Assembly: GCA_038131595.1 (NCBI GenBank)
Contig: JAYPPR010000008.1
Location: forward strand, 1,674,001-1,738,000
Source: UBA9926 sp038131595
Lineage (GTDB): Bacteria; Pseudomonadota; Gammaproteobacteria; Pseudomonadales; Azotimanducaceae
DNA length: 64,000 nucleotides
Reading direction: 5' to 3'
Below, in pieces: positions 9,226 to 20,300 of this stretch (the stretch's first letter is position 1; the number at the start of each line of letters is the position of its first letter). Made by a program: the position numbers and the translations under genes. The notes beneath the pieces are model-generated. The model worked only from the letters and a program-made list of their open reading frames with translations, ran no database searches and was not told the DNA's origin.

Positions 9226-10667
9226 TCAAAGACCGAGCAGTGAGCTAATGATGGAGTTGACCTGCTGAGGTTTGCTTGACCGGATGTTTCCTTCATAACC
9301 TGGCCTACAAAGAAGCCCATGAGCTTGGTTTTTCCGCCTTTTAAGTCCTCTGCTTGTTTAGGATTCGCGTCGATGATATTTTTGATAAGCGGCTCGAGCG
9401 CTCCCGCATCAGAAACTTGCTCAAGGCCCTCGCGTTCAACATATTCTCTTACAGATATATTCATGCCATTCCACATGGCCAGAAAAACGTCCTTTGCAAT
9501 CTTGCCTGAAATAGTCCCAGCTTCGAGGAGTTTGATTAGATCAATTAATTGATCAGGAGTAATAGGGCAATTAGCGATGCTCCGCTCAGCCTCATTGAGC
9601 TTTCCTAAAAGATCACCCTTAATCCAGTTAGCTGCTATTTTTGGATCCGCTACTTCGCATGCGACCGAATCGAAAAATAGTGCCAAATGAAGGTCACTCG
9701 AGAGTAGGCGGGCATCAGCAGGGGAGAGTCCCAGAGATGCTTGATATCGAGTCGACCGGTCATCTGGCAATTCTGGCATCGTGTCGGCTACGGATTGAAT
9801 GAATGCCTCGCTCAGTACTACCGGGAGCAGATCTGGCTCTGGGAAATAGCGGTAGTCAGTCGAAGTCTCCTTACTCCTCATTTGCCTGGTTTCACGCTTT
9901 TCAGAATCGAAAAGGCGAGTGTCTTGGGAAAGTGACGCCCCAGATTCCAGGGTCTCTATCTGTCGAGCAATCTCATACTCGATCGCTTGCTCCAGAAATC
10001 TAAACGAGTTCAGATTTTTGATTTCACTTCGCGTCCCTAGCTCGACTGCGCTTTCTCGGCGAACTGAAACGTTGGCGTCAAAGCGCATCGAACCTTCAGC
10101 CATGTTTCCATCGCAAACATCGAGGTAAGTCACTAGTTGGTGAATCTTTCGAGCGTAGGCGACAGCCTCCTCAGCCGACTTCATATCTGGTTCAGAGACG
10201 ATTTCTAGTAGTGGTGTTCCTGCCCGATTAAGGTCAATTGCGGTGGCGTGATCGACTGCATCGTGAATAGATTTTCCCGCGTCCTCCTCAAGGTGAGCTC
10301 GTGTGATGCGAATGAACTTCTCTTTACCATTAAGCTCGATGAGGACTTTACCAGCCACCACAATGGGCTCATCCATCTGAGTGATTTGTAACCTTCGGAA
10401 GGTCCGGTAAAAGTAGTTTTTGCGATCAAATCGAGAGACGCGATTGATCTCCGCACCTACGCCTAGCCCAAATTGGATCGCTTTTTCGAAGACTGCCTTA
10501 TTGGCGACGGGCAGCACCCCAGGGAGTCCCATGTCAACAAAGCTGGCTTGGCTATTGGGTGCTGCACCAAATCTGGTGGAACTTCCGGAGAAAATTTTAG
10601 AGTTGGTTTTGAGTTGCGCGTGAATCTCGAGACCGATATCCACTTGCCATCCGTTGGGAACCGTCAT
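9226..10667 (-). CDS. gatB: Aspartyl/glutamyl-tRNA(Asn/Gln) amidotransferase subunit B (with probable indels)
   Basis: GatB binds the misacylated tRNA and, with GatA and GatC, converts Glu-tRNA(Gln) or Asp-tRNA(Asn) to the amide form. It opens with VDIGLEIHAQL, and MAEGSMRFDANVS and STDYRYFPEPDL are family hallmarks. Two places look damaged. At 10383-10411 the conserved NYFYPDLPKGYQ reads NYFYRTFRRLQ, explained by three lost bases within short C/G runs. Near 9263 one lost C changes the ending; the alternate frame gives NPQQVNSII and a stop at 9226, the normal GatB end, whereas the uncorrected frame runs to 9165. It overlaps gatA by 4 bases. Confidence 0.9.
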
Positions 10668-12118
10668 GATTGTTCGCTCGGTGTGCGTTTGTGCCAGTCA
10701 GATACTTTTTTATATTGATGCACACATTGGAGAAGAGTGCCTTCGTCCAGGTGGGGTCCAATCAGCTGAAGCCCTATGGGCAATCCGTTACTGTGACCTG
10801 CGGGGAAGCTGATGGCAGGCAGGCCGGCAAGATTGGCGGAGATCGTAAAGATGTCTTGTAAATACATAGAGACCGGGTCGCTGGTCTTCTCCCCTAGTGG
10901 GAAGGCAGTCGAGGGCGTAGTAGGCAAAAGGATCGCATCAACGTCATCAAATGCAGAAAGGAAGTCTGATTGAATCAATCTCCTCACCCGTTGTGCTTTA
11001 TTGTAGTACGCGTCGTAATAGCCTGCGCTCAACGCAAACGTGCCCACCAAGATCCGGCGTTTCACTTCTTCACCAAAACCCTCTTCTCTTGAACGCAGAT
11101 ACAGGTCCTGTAAGTCGCGCGGATTGTCGCAGCGGTGACCAAAGCGTGCACCGTCATACCTTGATAAGTTGGCTGAGCATTCTGCTGGAGCGATGACATA
11201 ATAAGCGCCAACGCTATGAGTATGATGAGGAAGCTCTACCTCTTGGAAGGTTGCCCCAAGTGCTTTTAGCTCCGATTGGCAGGCGTTATAAGCATCTACG
11301 ATCTCTGATGATACGCCATCTAGCAGACCGGGCACGACGCCTATAGATAGGTCTTTAATCGGCTGCTCGATTAACTCTGAGTAGTTTGGAACTGTTTCGA
11401 CCAGTGAAGTTGAATCTTTGGGGTCGTTGCCCGACATGACCTGGAGCAGCACTGCTGCATCTGCTGCAGAGCGGGTCATTGGTCCTGCTTGATCTAGGCT
11501 TGAGGCAAAAGCAATCATGCCCCATCGGGAGATTCGGCCATATGTGGGTTTGATCCCTGTTAATCCGCAAAAGGCAGCGGGCTGGCGAATGGATCCTCCA
11601 GTGTCTGTTCCTGTCGCGGCAGTGCACAATCCTGCAGCTACGGCTACAGCCGATCCACCCGATGATCCACCGGGTACTCGCGTTTGGTCCCAAGGATTTT
11701 TTGCGGGGCCAAAATAACTATTCTCGTTTGATGATCCCATCGCAAACTCATCGAGATTGCACTTCCCTAACCTAATGGCACCCGCCTGCTTCAACTTGTC
11801 AGAAACCGTTGAGTCAAAAGGAGAACGGTAGTTGGCGAGCATTTTGGAACCCGCTGTGGTTAGTCCGCCTGTGGTGCAAAATATGTCCTTCTCCGCAATA
11901 GGAATTCCAAGCAGAGGCGTCTTATCACCGGCAAGAATACGTCGATCGGCGTCCGCAGCGCATTTCAGAGCCTGGTCGTGTTCGACCGAGATAAAGGCGT
12001 TGAGGTCAGACATTGCATCGATACGGGAGAGGAAATGAATTGTTAGCTCTGTCGCCGAAAGTTCTCCGCTCGTCAGAGCATGGCTCAACTCGCGAATAGA
12101 GGCGTTCTCTAATTTCAT
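10664..12118 (-). CDS. gatA: Glutamyl-tRNA(Gln) amidotransferase subunit A
   Basis: 484 residues, full length. GatA is the glutaminase of the amidotransferase complex and releases ammonia for GatB. The amidase-signature Ser-cisSer-Lys triad is visible: lysine in IAEKDIF, the Gly/Ser-rich PGGSSGGSAVAVAAG and the nucleophile region GTDTGGSIRQPA. The GMIAFASSLDQAGP segment is also typical. It overlaps gatC upstream and gatB downstream by 4 bases each, so the three subunits are translationally coupled in the order C-A-B. No frame break is seen. Confidence 0.96.
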   Translation of the reverse strand: MKLENASIRELSHALTSGELSATELTIHFLSRIDAMSDLNAFISVEHDQALKCAADADRRILAGDKTPLLGIPIAEKDIFCTTGGLTTAGSKMLANYRSPFDSTVSDKLKQAGAIRLGKCNLDEFAMGSSNENSYFGPAKNPWDQTRVPGGSSGGSAVAVAAGLCTAATGTDTGGSIRQPAAFCGLTGIKPTYGRISRWGMIAFASSLDQAGPMTRSAADAAVLLQVMSGNDPKDSTSLVETVPNYSELIEQPIKDLSIGVVPGLLDGVSSEIVDAYNACQSELKALGATFQEVELPHHTHSVGAYYVIAPAECSANLSRYDGARFGHRCDNPRDLQDLYLRSREEGFGEEVKRRILVGTFALSAGYYDAYYNKAQRVRRLIQSDFLSAFDDVDAILLPTTPSTAFPLGEKTSDPVSMYLQDIFTISANLAGLPAISFPAGHSNGLPIGLQLIGPHLDEGTLLQCVHQYKKVSDWHKRTPSEQS

Positions 12119-12408
12119 TCGATGACCTTTGGTACCAGAAAATAATCAGCCTCCAATGCCGGGGCGTTGATTGCGATCGATTTGGAGTGGTCGTCTTCGG
12201 TTACTGCATCGGGTCGTAGTGGCTGGCTAATGGATAAAGGGTGCGCCATCGGCTCGATGTTCTCGGTAACCACGCTTTGGAGGCTGCTCACGAGGTCCAG
12301 CACGTCATTCATGGCTCTTTTCAGGCTGGGTTTCTGATCTTCGGGGAGGCTAAGCTGAGCGAGTTGAGCGACGCGTGAGAGGGTCTGCTCGTCGATGGGC
12401 TGCGTCAC
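12115..12408 (-). CDS. gatC: Glutamyl-tRNA(Gln) amidotransferase subunit C
   Basis: 97 residues, normal for GatC, a small clamp that stabilises GatA on GatB. The N-terminal helix LSRVAQLAQLSL and the late EPMAHPL and LRPDAVTEDD segments are family features. It is first in the minus-strand gatCAB operon and is divergent from mreB across 289 bases, the arrangement found in pseudomonads. Confidence 0.95.
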   Translation of the reverse strand: MTQPIDEQTLSRVAQLAQLSLPEDQKPSLKRAMNDVLDLVSSLQSVVTENIEPMAHPLSISQPLRPDAVTEDDHSKSIAINAPALEADYFLVPKVIE

Positions 12409-12636
12409 AAGTGACTCCTTTGGAAAAAGCCCGGTATCCTAATGTTTCTCCCTGTAAGCTGCAACGAAACTAGGTCGCACTCCACTGTCCTCAGAGCGAA
12501 CATGAAAGGAATATCTCAGTTGCCTTCACAAAAATCCATTCAGAACAGTATGTTAACCCCTGTTTCGCTTGTCACTGGTTTGGCCTTGGTGCTAGAGTGG
12601 CACGTTTGTGCTGCGCTGGGCCAGTAGACCGCTCAT

Positions 12637-12642
12637 TATAAT
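12637..12642 (+). promoter_or_regulatory. Possible -10 element for mreB
   Basis: A perfect TATAAT lies 55 bases before the mreB ATG in the gatC-mreB divergent region. No good -35 hexamer sits 16-18 bases upstream, so this is a weak call. It lies inside a short palindrome (CATTATAATG), so on the minus strand it reads ATTATA, only loosely -10-like. Confidence 0.3.
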
Positions 12643-12697
12643 GGGCATTGAAATTGCGGGCGCGCTTAATTGACGATTATTGCTCGGTTAAAACCCT

Positions 12698-13734
12698 ATG
12701 TTCAAACGGATTCGAGGTTTATTTTCCAACGATTTATCAATCGATCTCGGAACGGCCAATACACTGATTTATGTTCGGGAGGGAGGCATCATCCTTGATG
12801 AGCCCTCTGTGGTGGCAATTAGGCAGCATAACAACCAGAAATCGGTAGCGGCAGTCGGCGTAGATGCAAAACGCATGTTGGGTAGAACTCCGGGCAATAT
12901 CACTGCGATCCGCCCGCTTAAAGATGGGGTCATCGCCGACTTCAGGTCACTGAGAAAATGCTGCAGCATTTCATCAAGAAAGTGCATAAAAACAGTTTCA
13001 TTCGACCTAGTCCTCGCGTGCTTGTTTGCGTGCCATGCCAAGCAACAGAGGTCGAACGTAGAGCGATTCGCGAGTCAGTAATCAGTGCAGGTGCGAGGGA
13101 TGTAAGACTCATCGAAGAGCCGATGGCTGCAGCTATTGGGGCAGGTTTACCTGTTTACGAGGCAGTGGGAACGATGGTTATCGACATTGGAGGAGGAACC
13201 ACTGAGATTGCCGTTATTTCGTTAAATGGGGTCGTGTATTCCCAGTCCGTTAGAGTTGGCGGTGATAGGTTCGATGACTCGATTATCGCTTACGTTAGAC
13301 GAACTCAGGGCAGCTTGATTGGCGACACCACCGCGGAGCGGATCAAGCAGGAGATCGGCGCAGCCTTTCCTAGTGACGTGGTAAAGGAGATTGATGTTCG
13401 TGGTCGAAATTTGGCTGAGGGGATCCCAAGGAGTTTTACTCTTAACAGCCATGAAATCCTCGAGGCTTTGCAGGAGCCACTGCAAATTATCGTCCAGTCA
13501 GTGAAAGGTGCGCTTGAGCAAACACCACCCGAACTCGCGGCGGACATCGCTGAATCGGGCATAGTGCTTACGGGCGGTGGTTCCTCCTTCAGGGGGCTCG
13601 ATCAATTATTGGCCAACGAGACTGGGTTGCCGGTAATCATCGCTGAAGACCCCTTAACCTGTGTTGCCCGCGGTGGCGGCAAAGCCCTCGAAATGATGGA
13701 CAATATGGGGCTCAGTGATCTTTTGTCGACTTAG
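12698..13734 (+). pseudogene. mreB: Rod-shape-determining actin homologue MreB, one frameshift
   Basis: MreB forms membrane filaments that guide side-wall peptidoglycan synthesis. The N-terminal part reads LSIDLGTANTLIYVREGG (phosphate loop 1). The C-terminal part reads VIDIGGGTTEIAVIS and TGGGSSFRGLDQLLA, both standard MreB motifs. The two parts lie in different frames. One missing G at 12945-12946 (AGG for AGGG) restores DFRVTEKMLQHF and a full protein of about 345 residues. The rest is undamaged. Gene order mreB-mreC-mreD-maf-rng is conserved. A true knockout of mreB alone would be unexpected beside otherwise recognisable genes, so a sequence error is likely. Confidence 0.93.
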
Positions 13735-13800
13735 TGTTTTCCGTCATTGCCTGCTTGAGTTCGAAATAGGTCCAAGTAACCAGACAAGAGCGCAGTCCCG

Positions 13801-14686
13801 TTGAATGCCTTATTCACTCGCACAACTCCATCGCCATCGCTTGCGATCACGTTGATATTGACCTGTGCACTCGTGCTGTGGATTGATAGCGCGAGCGACT
13901 ATTTTCGCGGTGTCCGCCAGGCGGCCTCTGCTTGGATTGAACCAGTCATTGTGGCGGCTCACTTGCCTGGGCGACTGTCAGCTTTCGTCCTCGATGCCGC
14001 TCGAACATTCTCGGATAAGGGTCAGCGAGTGGCAACTCTGGAAGCGGAGAACTTCGAGCTCAGAGCGCTGGGATCAAGAATGGCAGGATTAGCGGCGGAG
14101 AATGCGAGGCTGCGCGCACTGCTTGGTTCAACCTCACAACTCGAAAGTGACACTCTAATTGCTGAAGTTATCTCGCTTGAACAAAGGTTAGACCGTCATC
14201 GCCTGATTCTCGATAAAGGTGAACGGGATGGGGTTAGAGTCGGCCAAGCCGTGATTGATTCGACAGGATTATTAGGGCAAGTCACACAAGTCATGCCTGG
14301 TTTGTCGAAGGTAACGCTGGTTACCGACCCCTCTCACGCGGTACCCCTGCTGAATGAGCGAACGGGGCAGCAGGTCATTGCCTGAGGGGACTGGTGACCG
14401 ACATCAGCTGAGCGTACGTTTTATTAGTGTTTCCGCTGATATCCGGGTTGGCGACTCCCTTCTAACGTCTGGACTCGGTCGTCGATTCCCTCGAGGCTAC
14501 CCAGTCGGTAAGGTTGCGAATATAGAGATGATTCCTGGGGAATCCTTCCAGTCCGTTGACATGTCGATTTCGTCCAAGCCTCATGCCATCGATCACGTGC
14601 TACTGCTTTCCGCGCTAGAGCCGGTATTCCAGGATGATGCTGTTATGGAAGCGGAAGAAATAATAGAAGCGGCGGGTTCATCGTGA
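13801..14686 (+). pseudogene. mreC: Cell-shape protein MreC, one frameshift
   Basis: MreC is a bitopic inner-membrane protein that links MreB to the periplasmic wall machinery. The apparent TTG start gives LNALFTRTTPS and a membrane helix (about residues 16-32). A coiled coil follows (VATLEAENFELRAL), then the MreC beta domains with ERDGVRVGQAV. The frame closes at 14385, but an overlapping frame carries GDSLLTSGLGRRFP, the family's best-known motif, to 14686. One extra base (or two lost) near 14380-14386 joins the two. The stop overlaps the start of mreD. Confidence 0.88.
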
Positions 14687-15163
14687 TGCAGTGGACAGTA
14701 ATTCTCACGACCTGTTTTTTTTCCCTCATTCTTATGGTGCTCCCAGCGTTTCGGGGAATGCCCGCTTACTTGTACTTTTTTTCAACCAGAGTGGTTGGCG
14801 CTAGCATTGAGTTACTGGGTCCTTGCGGCGCCGGAAAGAGTAGGTTTAATTACCGCTTTCTCTTTGGGCTTTGTGGCCGATTTGGCCACAGGTTCTCACT
14901 TTGGAGAACATGGCTTGCTTTACTTGATGCTCGTGCTTTTTTTTGCCGCAACTTATTCCCAAGTTCGAGTGTTACCGATCTGGCAGCAGGCGATTATTTT
15001 TGCATTTGCGATGTTGATTGGTTTGATTCTTCAGTATTTGTTTTTGTCGTTGACATCAGGATCATTGGCGAACGCGATGGTGTTTTTAAAGGCATTTGCG
15101 AGCGCGCTGATGTGGCCTTGGGTGTTTTTGTTGTTACGAATGATTAGGCGTAGATTCCGCTGA
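14683..15163 (+). pseudogene. mreD: Rod-shape-determining protein MreD, frameshifted at a T run
   Basis: MreD is a small integral membrane partner of MreC. The GTG/ATG start overlaps the mreC stop. The first frame gives a membrane helix to about LYFF; after the T7 run at 14776-14782 the true sequence continues in another frame as QPEWLALALSYWVLAAP. Further helices follow to FLLLRMIRRRFR at 15163. Six T instead of seven gives one continuous frame of about 160 residues, the usual MreD length. QPEWLALALSYW is the characteristic segment. Confidence 0.85.
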
Positions 15164-15474
15164 ATCTTTTGCTCGTCGACGCTTTGTAACCTCTCGGTCC
15201 AAAAGATGAGTCCTGAACCAATGGTCCCCCGGTTGACATTCCAAGGCAAATTGCGAGCGCGAGGTAAAACAAGAAATGTTTCGGCTGCAACGGTTTGCTG
15301 GGCGAAATATCAGAACCTAGGGGGCGGGAGTGAAGGGTGCTTTTGTGCCGATAATGCTTGGTCGAAAGCGGGGTCTCGTGGGTCTCAATTTCGCAATTGG
15401 CCTCCAGAGTGAGGCGAGAACGGTTGGCTGTCGTCATTGATAAGAGCGAAGAATTGATTAGGCTGGGGAGATAG
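15164..15474 (+). other. Gap between mreD and maf with no supported gene
   Basis: 311 bases that in relatives are usually only a short spacer. Short open frames exist on both strands, but none has a recognisable motif or ribosome site. No terminator, tRNA or repeat was seen. Confidence 0.5.
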
Positions 15475-16068
15475 ATGGTTAAAGCGACTGCCGAGCTTGA
15501 TTTGATTTTGGCTTCCGCATCGCCAAGGCGCGCCGAGCTATTGCGCCAACTAGGTCTTCGCTTCGGCGTCCAGCCGCCCGATATTGATGAGACTGAGGTT
15601 GATGGTGAAACTCCATATGAGTTCGTTCGTAGATTAGCTATAGAAAAGGCAGAGACGATTAGTTTTTCCTCGGAAGGCGTTGTTCTGGCAGCAGACACCG
15701 TGGTCGTTCATCAAGACCGGATAATGGGGAAGCCACTGAATCCGCGAAGGGCAGGAGAAATGCTCCGCGCGTTATCAGGTTCGTGGCATGAGGTTTATAC
15801 TGGAACGGCACTAGTTACTGATATGACTCGATCAATTGTCACTCGAACAAAGTTGAAGTTTAAGGCGATATCTGACCAAGAAATTAAGCGATACCTCGAG
15901 ACGGAAGAACCATTCGACAAAGCAGGAGCTTACGGCATTCAGGGAGTGGGTTCGCTGTTCGTTGAGAGAATCGAGGGTAGCTACAGCAATGTTATGGGGT
16001 TGCCACTATTTGAGACTGAGGCACTCTTTGAGGAGTCTGGAACAACTTTGTGGGCATGGCGTAGATAA
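15475..16068 (+). CDS. maf: Maf-family nucleoside triphosphate pyrophosphatase
   Basis: 197 residues, full length. Maf proteins hydrolyse non-canonical or modified nucleoside triphosphates (YhdE type: dTTP/UTP). Family motifs are all present: LASASPRRAELL at the N-terminus, DIDETEVDGE, VLAADTVVV, the GKPLNPRRAGEML segment and DKAGAYGIQG. It lies between mreD and rng as in most gammaproteobacteria. No frame break. Confidence 0.95.
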   Translation: MVKATAELDLILASASPRRAELLRQLGLRFGVQPPDIDETEVDGETPYEFVRRLAIEKAETISFSSEGVVLAADTVVVHQDRIMGKPLNPRRAGEMLRALSGSWHEVYTGTALVTDMTRSIVTRTKLKFKAISDQEIKRYLETEEPFDKAGAYGIQGVGSLFVERIEGSYSNVMGLPLFETEALFEESGTTLWAWRR

Positions 16069-16134
16069 GCGCATGCGCCAAAAAATTTATAAAAGCTAGA
16101 AAGAGTATTTGAGGACGGCATTGAATAGAGAAAT

Positions 16135-17379
16135 TTGATAGCGCAATCCCAAGACGATACGCAAGTGGCTCTGGTTGAGGCAGGCAAGGTCCTTGAGGTG
16201 TTTGTTGAACATCAGGCGGTGCAGAATTTGCGTGGCAATATCTATGTAGGCAAGGTGTCCAGGGTTGTTCCTGCACTGCAGAGTGCATTTGTTGATATAG
16301 GCATAGATAAAACGGCGTTTCTTCACGTTACAGAAGTTGTTTCAGAGAGTAACCACGCTGGTGAGCTCAAATAACTATTCCTCTCCTCCGGGAGGGCCAG
16401 TCTGTTTTGCTGCAAGTGATCAGAGAGTAGCCAGAAAGGTGCAAGATGAGACCATGAATATTACGCCTGCTTCACGTTATTTGGTTCTCATGCCCAGAAA
16501 GGATCAGTTTAGTGTGTCGAAGAAAATTTCAGATGAGCAAGAGAGTGAACGGTTACGGGATCTGCTGCCTCAAGTGTCTGGATCATCGGGGCTTGGTTTG
16601 ATCGCCCGCACAGTAGCCGAGGGAAAGTCTCTAGAAACGCTAGCGCAAGAGTTTGATGCGTTGGTTGAACAATGGGACGAGATTGAAAGCGCTTATCTTC
16701 AGGATAGGACGCCCCGTAAAATTCATGAAGACCTTCCCGTAGCGCTTCGAACGCTAAGAGACTTGCTTGATCATCGGGTGGGCGTAGTAAGGGTAGATGA
16801 TCCGAAGGTTCGTTTGGACGTAGCCGCCTTTATTGATCAGTTTGGGGTGGACTTTTGCGGAGAGCTTCGTGATGTTGAAAGCTCAATTAGCCGCGAACTC
16901 GAATCCAGTCTCGCTGTCGAAACTGTTCATGACAAGCGAGTTAACCTACCGTCTGGAGGCTACATTGTTATAGAAAAGACAGAGGCCATGACCACTATCG
17001 ATGTGAATTCGGGTGGTAATCTCGGGCAGAAGGATCTTTCTGCTACAGCGCTGCAAACGAACCTTGAGGCAACCGTTGCAATATCAAGGCACCTGAGACT
17101 GCGAAATATTGGGGGACTAACTGTGGTTGATTTCATAGATATGGCAAGCGGTCAAGATCAATCAAAAGTTGCCAGTAAGATGCAGGAATTGTGTGCATCG
17201 GATCGGTTGCATTGCCAAGTCTCAGAGATGTTGCCCTTCGGACTGCTAGCGATCTCAAGGTCTAGGGTAGGCCTCCCATTGGACATCGCCATGGACGTGG
17301 CAGAGGATTGAGCGACAAACTGCCTGAGATCAGTGGCATTAGGGTCTCGCTGCTTGGACTTGACTCGGAGAGATCCTGA
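16135..17379 (+). pseudogene. rng: Ribonuclease G, frameshifted and lacking the zinc-link segment
   Basis: RNase G is an endonuclease for 16S rRNA 5' maturation and mRNA decay. RGNIYVGKVSRVVP and AFVDIGIDKTAFLH form the S1 domain. After shifts near 16368 and 16425 the frame reads REGQSVLLQVIRE, then ITPASRYLVLMPR and TTIDVNSGGNLG (catalytic Asp region) and VVDFIDM. The main frame ends at 17311 straight after ISRSRVGLPLDIAM. A short frame 17299-17379 resembles the normal C-terminal tail and ends two bases before yhdP. The Cys-containing zinc-link and following residues (roughly 60-80 aa) are absent. The start codon (TTG) is uncertain. Confidence 0.85.
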
Positions 17380-17381
17380 TT

Positions 17382-20300
17382 GTGACGTTCGATCGATTGC
17401 TCAGCTGGGTCCGTCTCTGGATTATCGTCTTATTGGTTGGTTTTGCGCTACTGATAACCGGGCTCCGCTTCGCAGCCAATCTAGTGTCAGGGTATCGTGA
17501 TCAGTTGCAGCGAACGCTGAGCGAGGCGGTCGGTATTCATCTCGAGTTTCAAACGATTACCGCTCGCATGAGTCAACTAGATCCAGAAGTCAAAGTCCAA
17601 GAGCTTCTTCTATTTGATGAAAGTCCTGAGCAGGCGGATGCCCTGGTCCGTTCGATGTCCGTTCGCGTGGACTTGTTTCGCTCGATAATGGAACAAAGAC
17701 TCGTTGTTCGATCCCTGACCATTTCCGGACTTGAGTTGATTCTTAAGCAGATGCAAAGTGGGCATTGGACCTTTGCGAGCAGATTGCTCGAGCCTGCTGA
17801 GAGGTCCTTGCTGGATTTCGCGCGTATTGAAGAATTGGCTCTAACTAACTTTGCGATTCGGCTTGAGCAAACGAAGCAGGATTGGCTAGTCACTGCAGTG
17901 AATCCTTCTGGTCTATTCTTAGGCAGACAGGAGGGACATCGAGTCGCCAAAGGCACATTAAACCTCATGCTTGATCAAGGGTACGCTGGTCAATCCTTTG
18001 AGCTCCAAAATCTTCGATTTTCAGCCTCTTTTGATGACGAGCCCGGCCGGTTTTTGAGTTCGGATTTCACCGCTTATGTTGAATTAAACGGCTTGCCATC
18101 TAGTCTTTTTGAAGCTCGATTTCCCCTGATTACTGGTCTAGAGGATTTGAGGGCGTCTACTTGGATGAAAAGCGAAAGCGGTTCTGGATCGTTCAAAGGA
18201 GAAATTATCGTTGATTCCGCTCGCCCTCAAACTGTAGCAAGCAATCCTTCGAGTGATTCGGTTGCGGTGCTTTCCGCCAAAGTAGCGATTGATGGCGGGT
18301 TTGATCTCAACGTTGCTGAACTTGATCTCACAGCGCGAGCGGAAAAACTGATGCTGGGCGATCGTCATTTCAAACCTGAGCCAATTGTCGTCGCTCTAAA
18401 TTGGCGCAGTGCTTTGCCCTTGGCAGCCGGCAAACTTAGCAACATCAAACTCACTCAAGAGACCCTTGATGGTTTGATAGAAGCGGGCGCAATGTCTCCT
18501 TCACAAGCAGAAAAGCTTCTGATGTTTAGGCCGATCTTCGACATCGATGATGTCATGATAACGGCCTCGGTGGATTCGCCTGCTGAGACGCTTGGGTCCA
18601 GGCTGATGTGGATTACGCATCGATAAGTACTGACGGCTCTTTACCAGCTTTTTCGGGATTGACCGGATTTCTGGATGTTGGATTGCGGGGAGGGACCGTC
18701 GGGATTAATGCCCGTGATTTTGCGCTGCACTTCCCGCTCTTATACCCAGAGCCCTGGAGGCTTGACGAAGTTCGAGGCCAACTCGCCTATCGATCCGAGG
18801 AAGGGAAGTGGCAAATCTCTAGCGGCTTGCTGGAGGCTGATGTTCACTCTCTTGAAGCGAAAGGGAAGTTGCTGATTAATATGACGCCTGACTTCGCGTC
18901 ACGAAACTGGGGACTCGTGATTGGGGCTCATGACTTTGTGGCCCGCGATAGCTTGCCTTTTATTCCCGGAACTGTGCCGGCAGCCGTCACGGCTTGGCTT
19001 GAGGAAGCTGTTGTCTCTGGCGGTGCCGGTGAAACTGGAATACTTGTCCATGGCTCGCTGGATCGAAGACAACCTAAGAAAGAGAAGATATACAGCGTAT
19101 CGACCGAGGCGAAAGGCTTGGAGCTAAACTTCGATGAACGCTGGCCTAACCTTATTGAAGTGGGGGGTCCGGTCCTTGTCGATAACCGAGGGGTGGCTGC
19201 AAAAGACTTGAGTGGTCAATTGTTTGGTGCGCGACTCGCCGGCGGCGCGGTGAGCACATTCAATCCCTCTTGGGTGGAGGCGGCTGATCAGATACAGGTT
19301 GATGTAAATTTCGAGGGCGTCGTAAGAGATCTTGTCGATGCCTTGAATACCAAGCCGGTCGCAGATGCAGTTAATGACTTTGCCGATGATTGGGATGGTG
19401 CGGGTAGCGTGAGTGGCAAACTAGCGCTAGAAGTTCCGCTGGATGCGAGTGGCAAATCGATATCGGTACAGACGAAAGGCACGATCCAAGGAGCAACCTT
19501 GGAAATGGGCAATTTTGATCTCGTGCTCACCGATCTCACTAGTGATTTTCATTACTCTTCGGACAATGGTTTGACTGCCCCACGCGCTCAATTTCGCATG
19601 CTCGGAGAGCCTATCACTGCAGTCATCTCGTCAGAGGCAGCAGGCGCAGGCGTTGTGACGACGGTGGATATAGAGGGAATTGTTAACCTGGCTGCCTTGC
19701 AGGGGTGGCTGAATTTATCGGTGCTCAACTTCGTGGAGGGAAGCGCTGATTTTCAGGCAATGATCCAAGTTCCCTACGGCGGCAGAGTGAATCAACCAGT
19801 ATCGAAGTGTCCTCGATGTTAGAAGGGGTAACGATTTCAATGCCACCCCCGCTGTCAAAATCAGAGCCAACAGTAAGCAAGACTTTCGGTTGATGCAGTT
19901 ATTCGATGAATCTGGGTCCGAACTGAGCTTTGAGGTTAGAAACGGATTCTCTGGGATGCTTAGACTCGAGGATGAACAGGTGATCGGCGGTCTCGTGAGG
20001 CTTGGTGACACTCAACCACAAGTGGGTGCTTTTGATGCCTTGAGGGTCGAAGGCGAGACTGATTACGTCGGTGCGGAAGAATGGATCGAATTCATTGAGG
20101 AATTCGAGGCTGTCAGTGCGGAAGATGCTGCGGCTTTTCGCGATCGCCTTGATTATGTGGCTATTAATGTGGGCACCTTAGATTTTTTTGGTCTTGAATT
20201 TTCGGATGCTAGTCTCAGTGTTACTGCAGACGTCGACTACTGGGTGTTTGATGTTATCGATGATGAGCTCAAGGGGCAGATTCGATTGAGCGATGATCCC

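Noticed and set aside
12442..12627. 61-codon open frame between gatC and mreB
   Set aside because: No ribosome site or family motif; it overlaps the divergent promoter region.
15144..15698. 184-codon minus-strand frame over the mreD-maf spacer
   Set aside because: Overlaps the clearly real maf gene antisense and has no recognisable domain.
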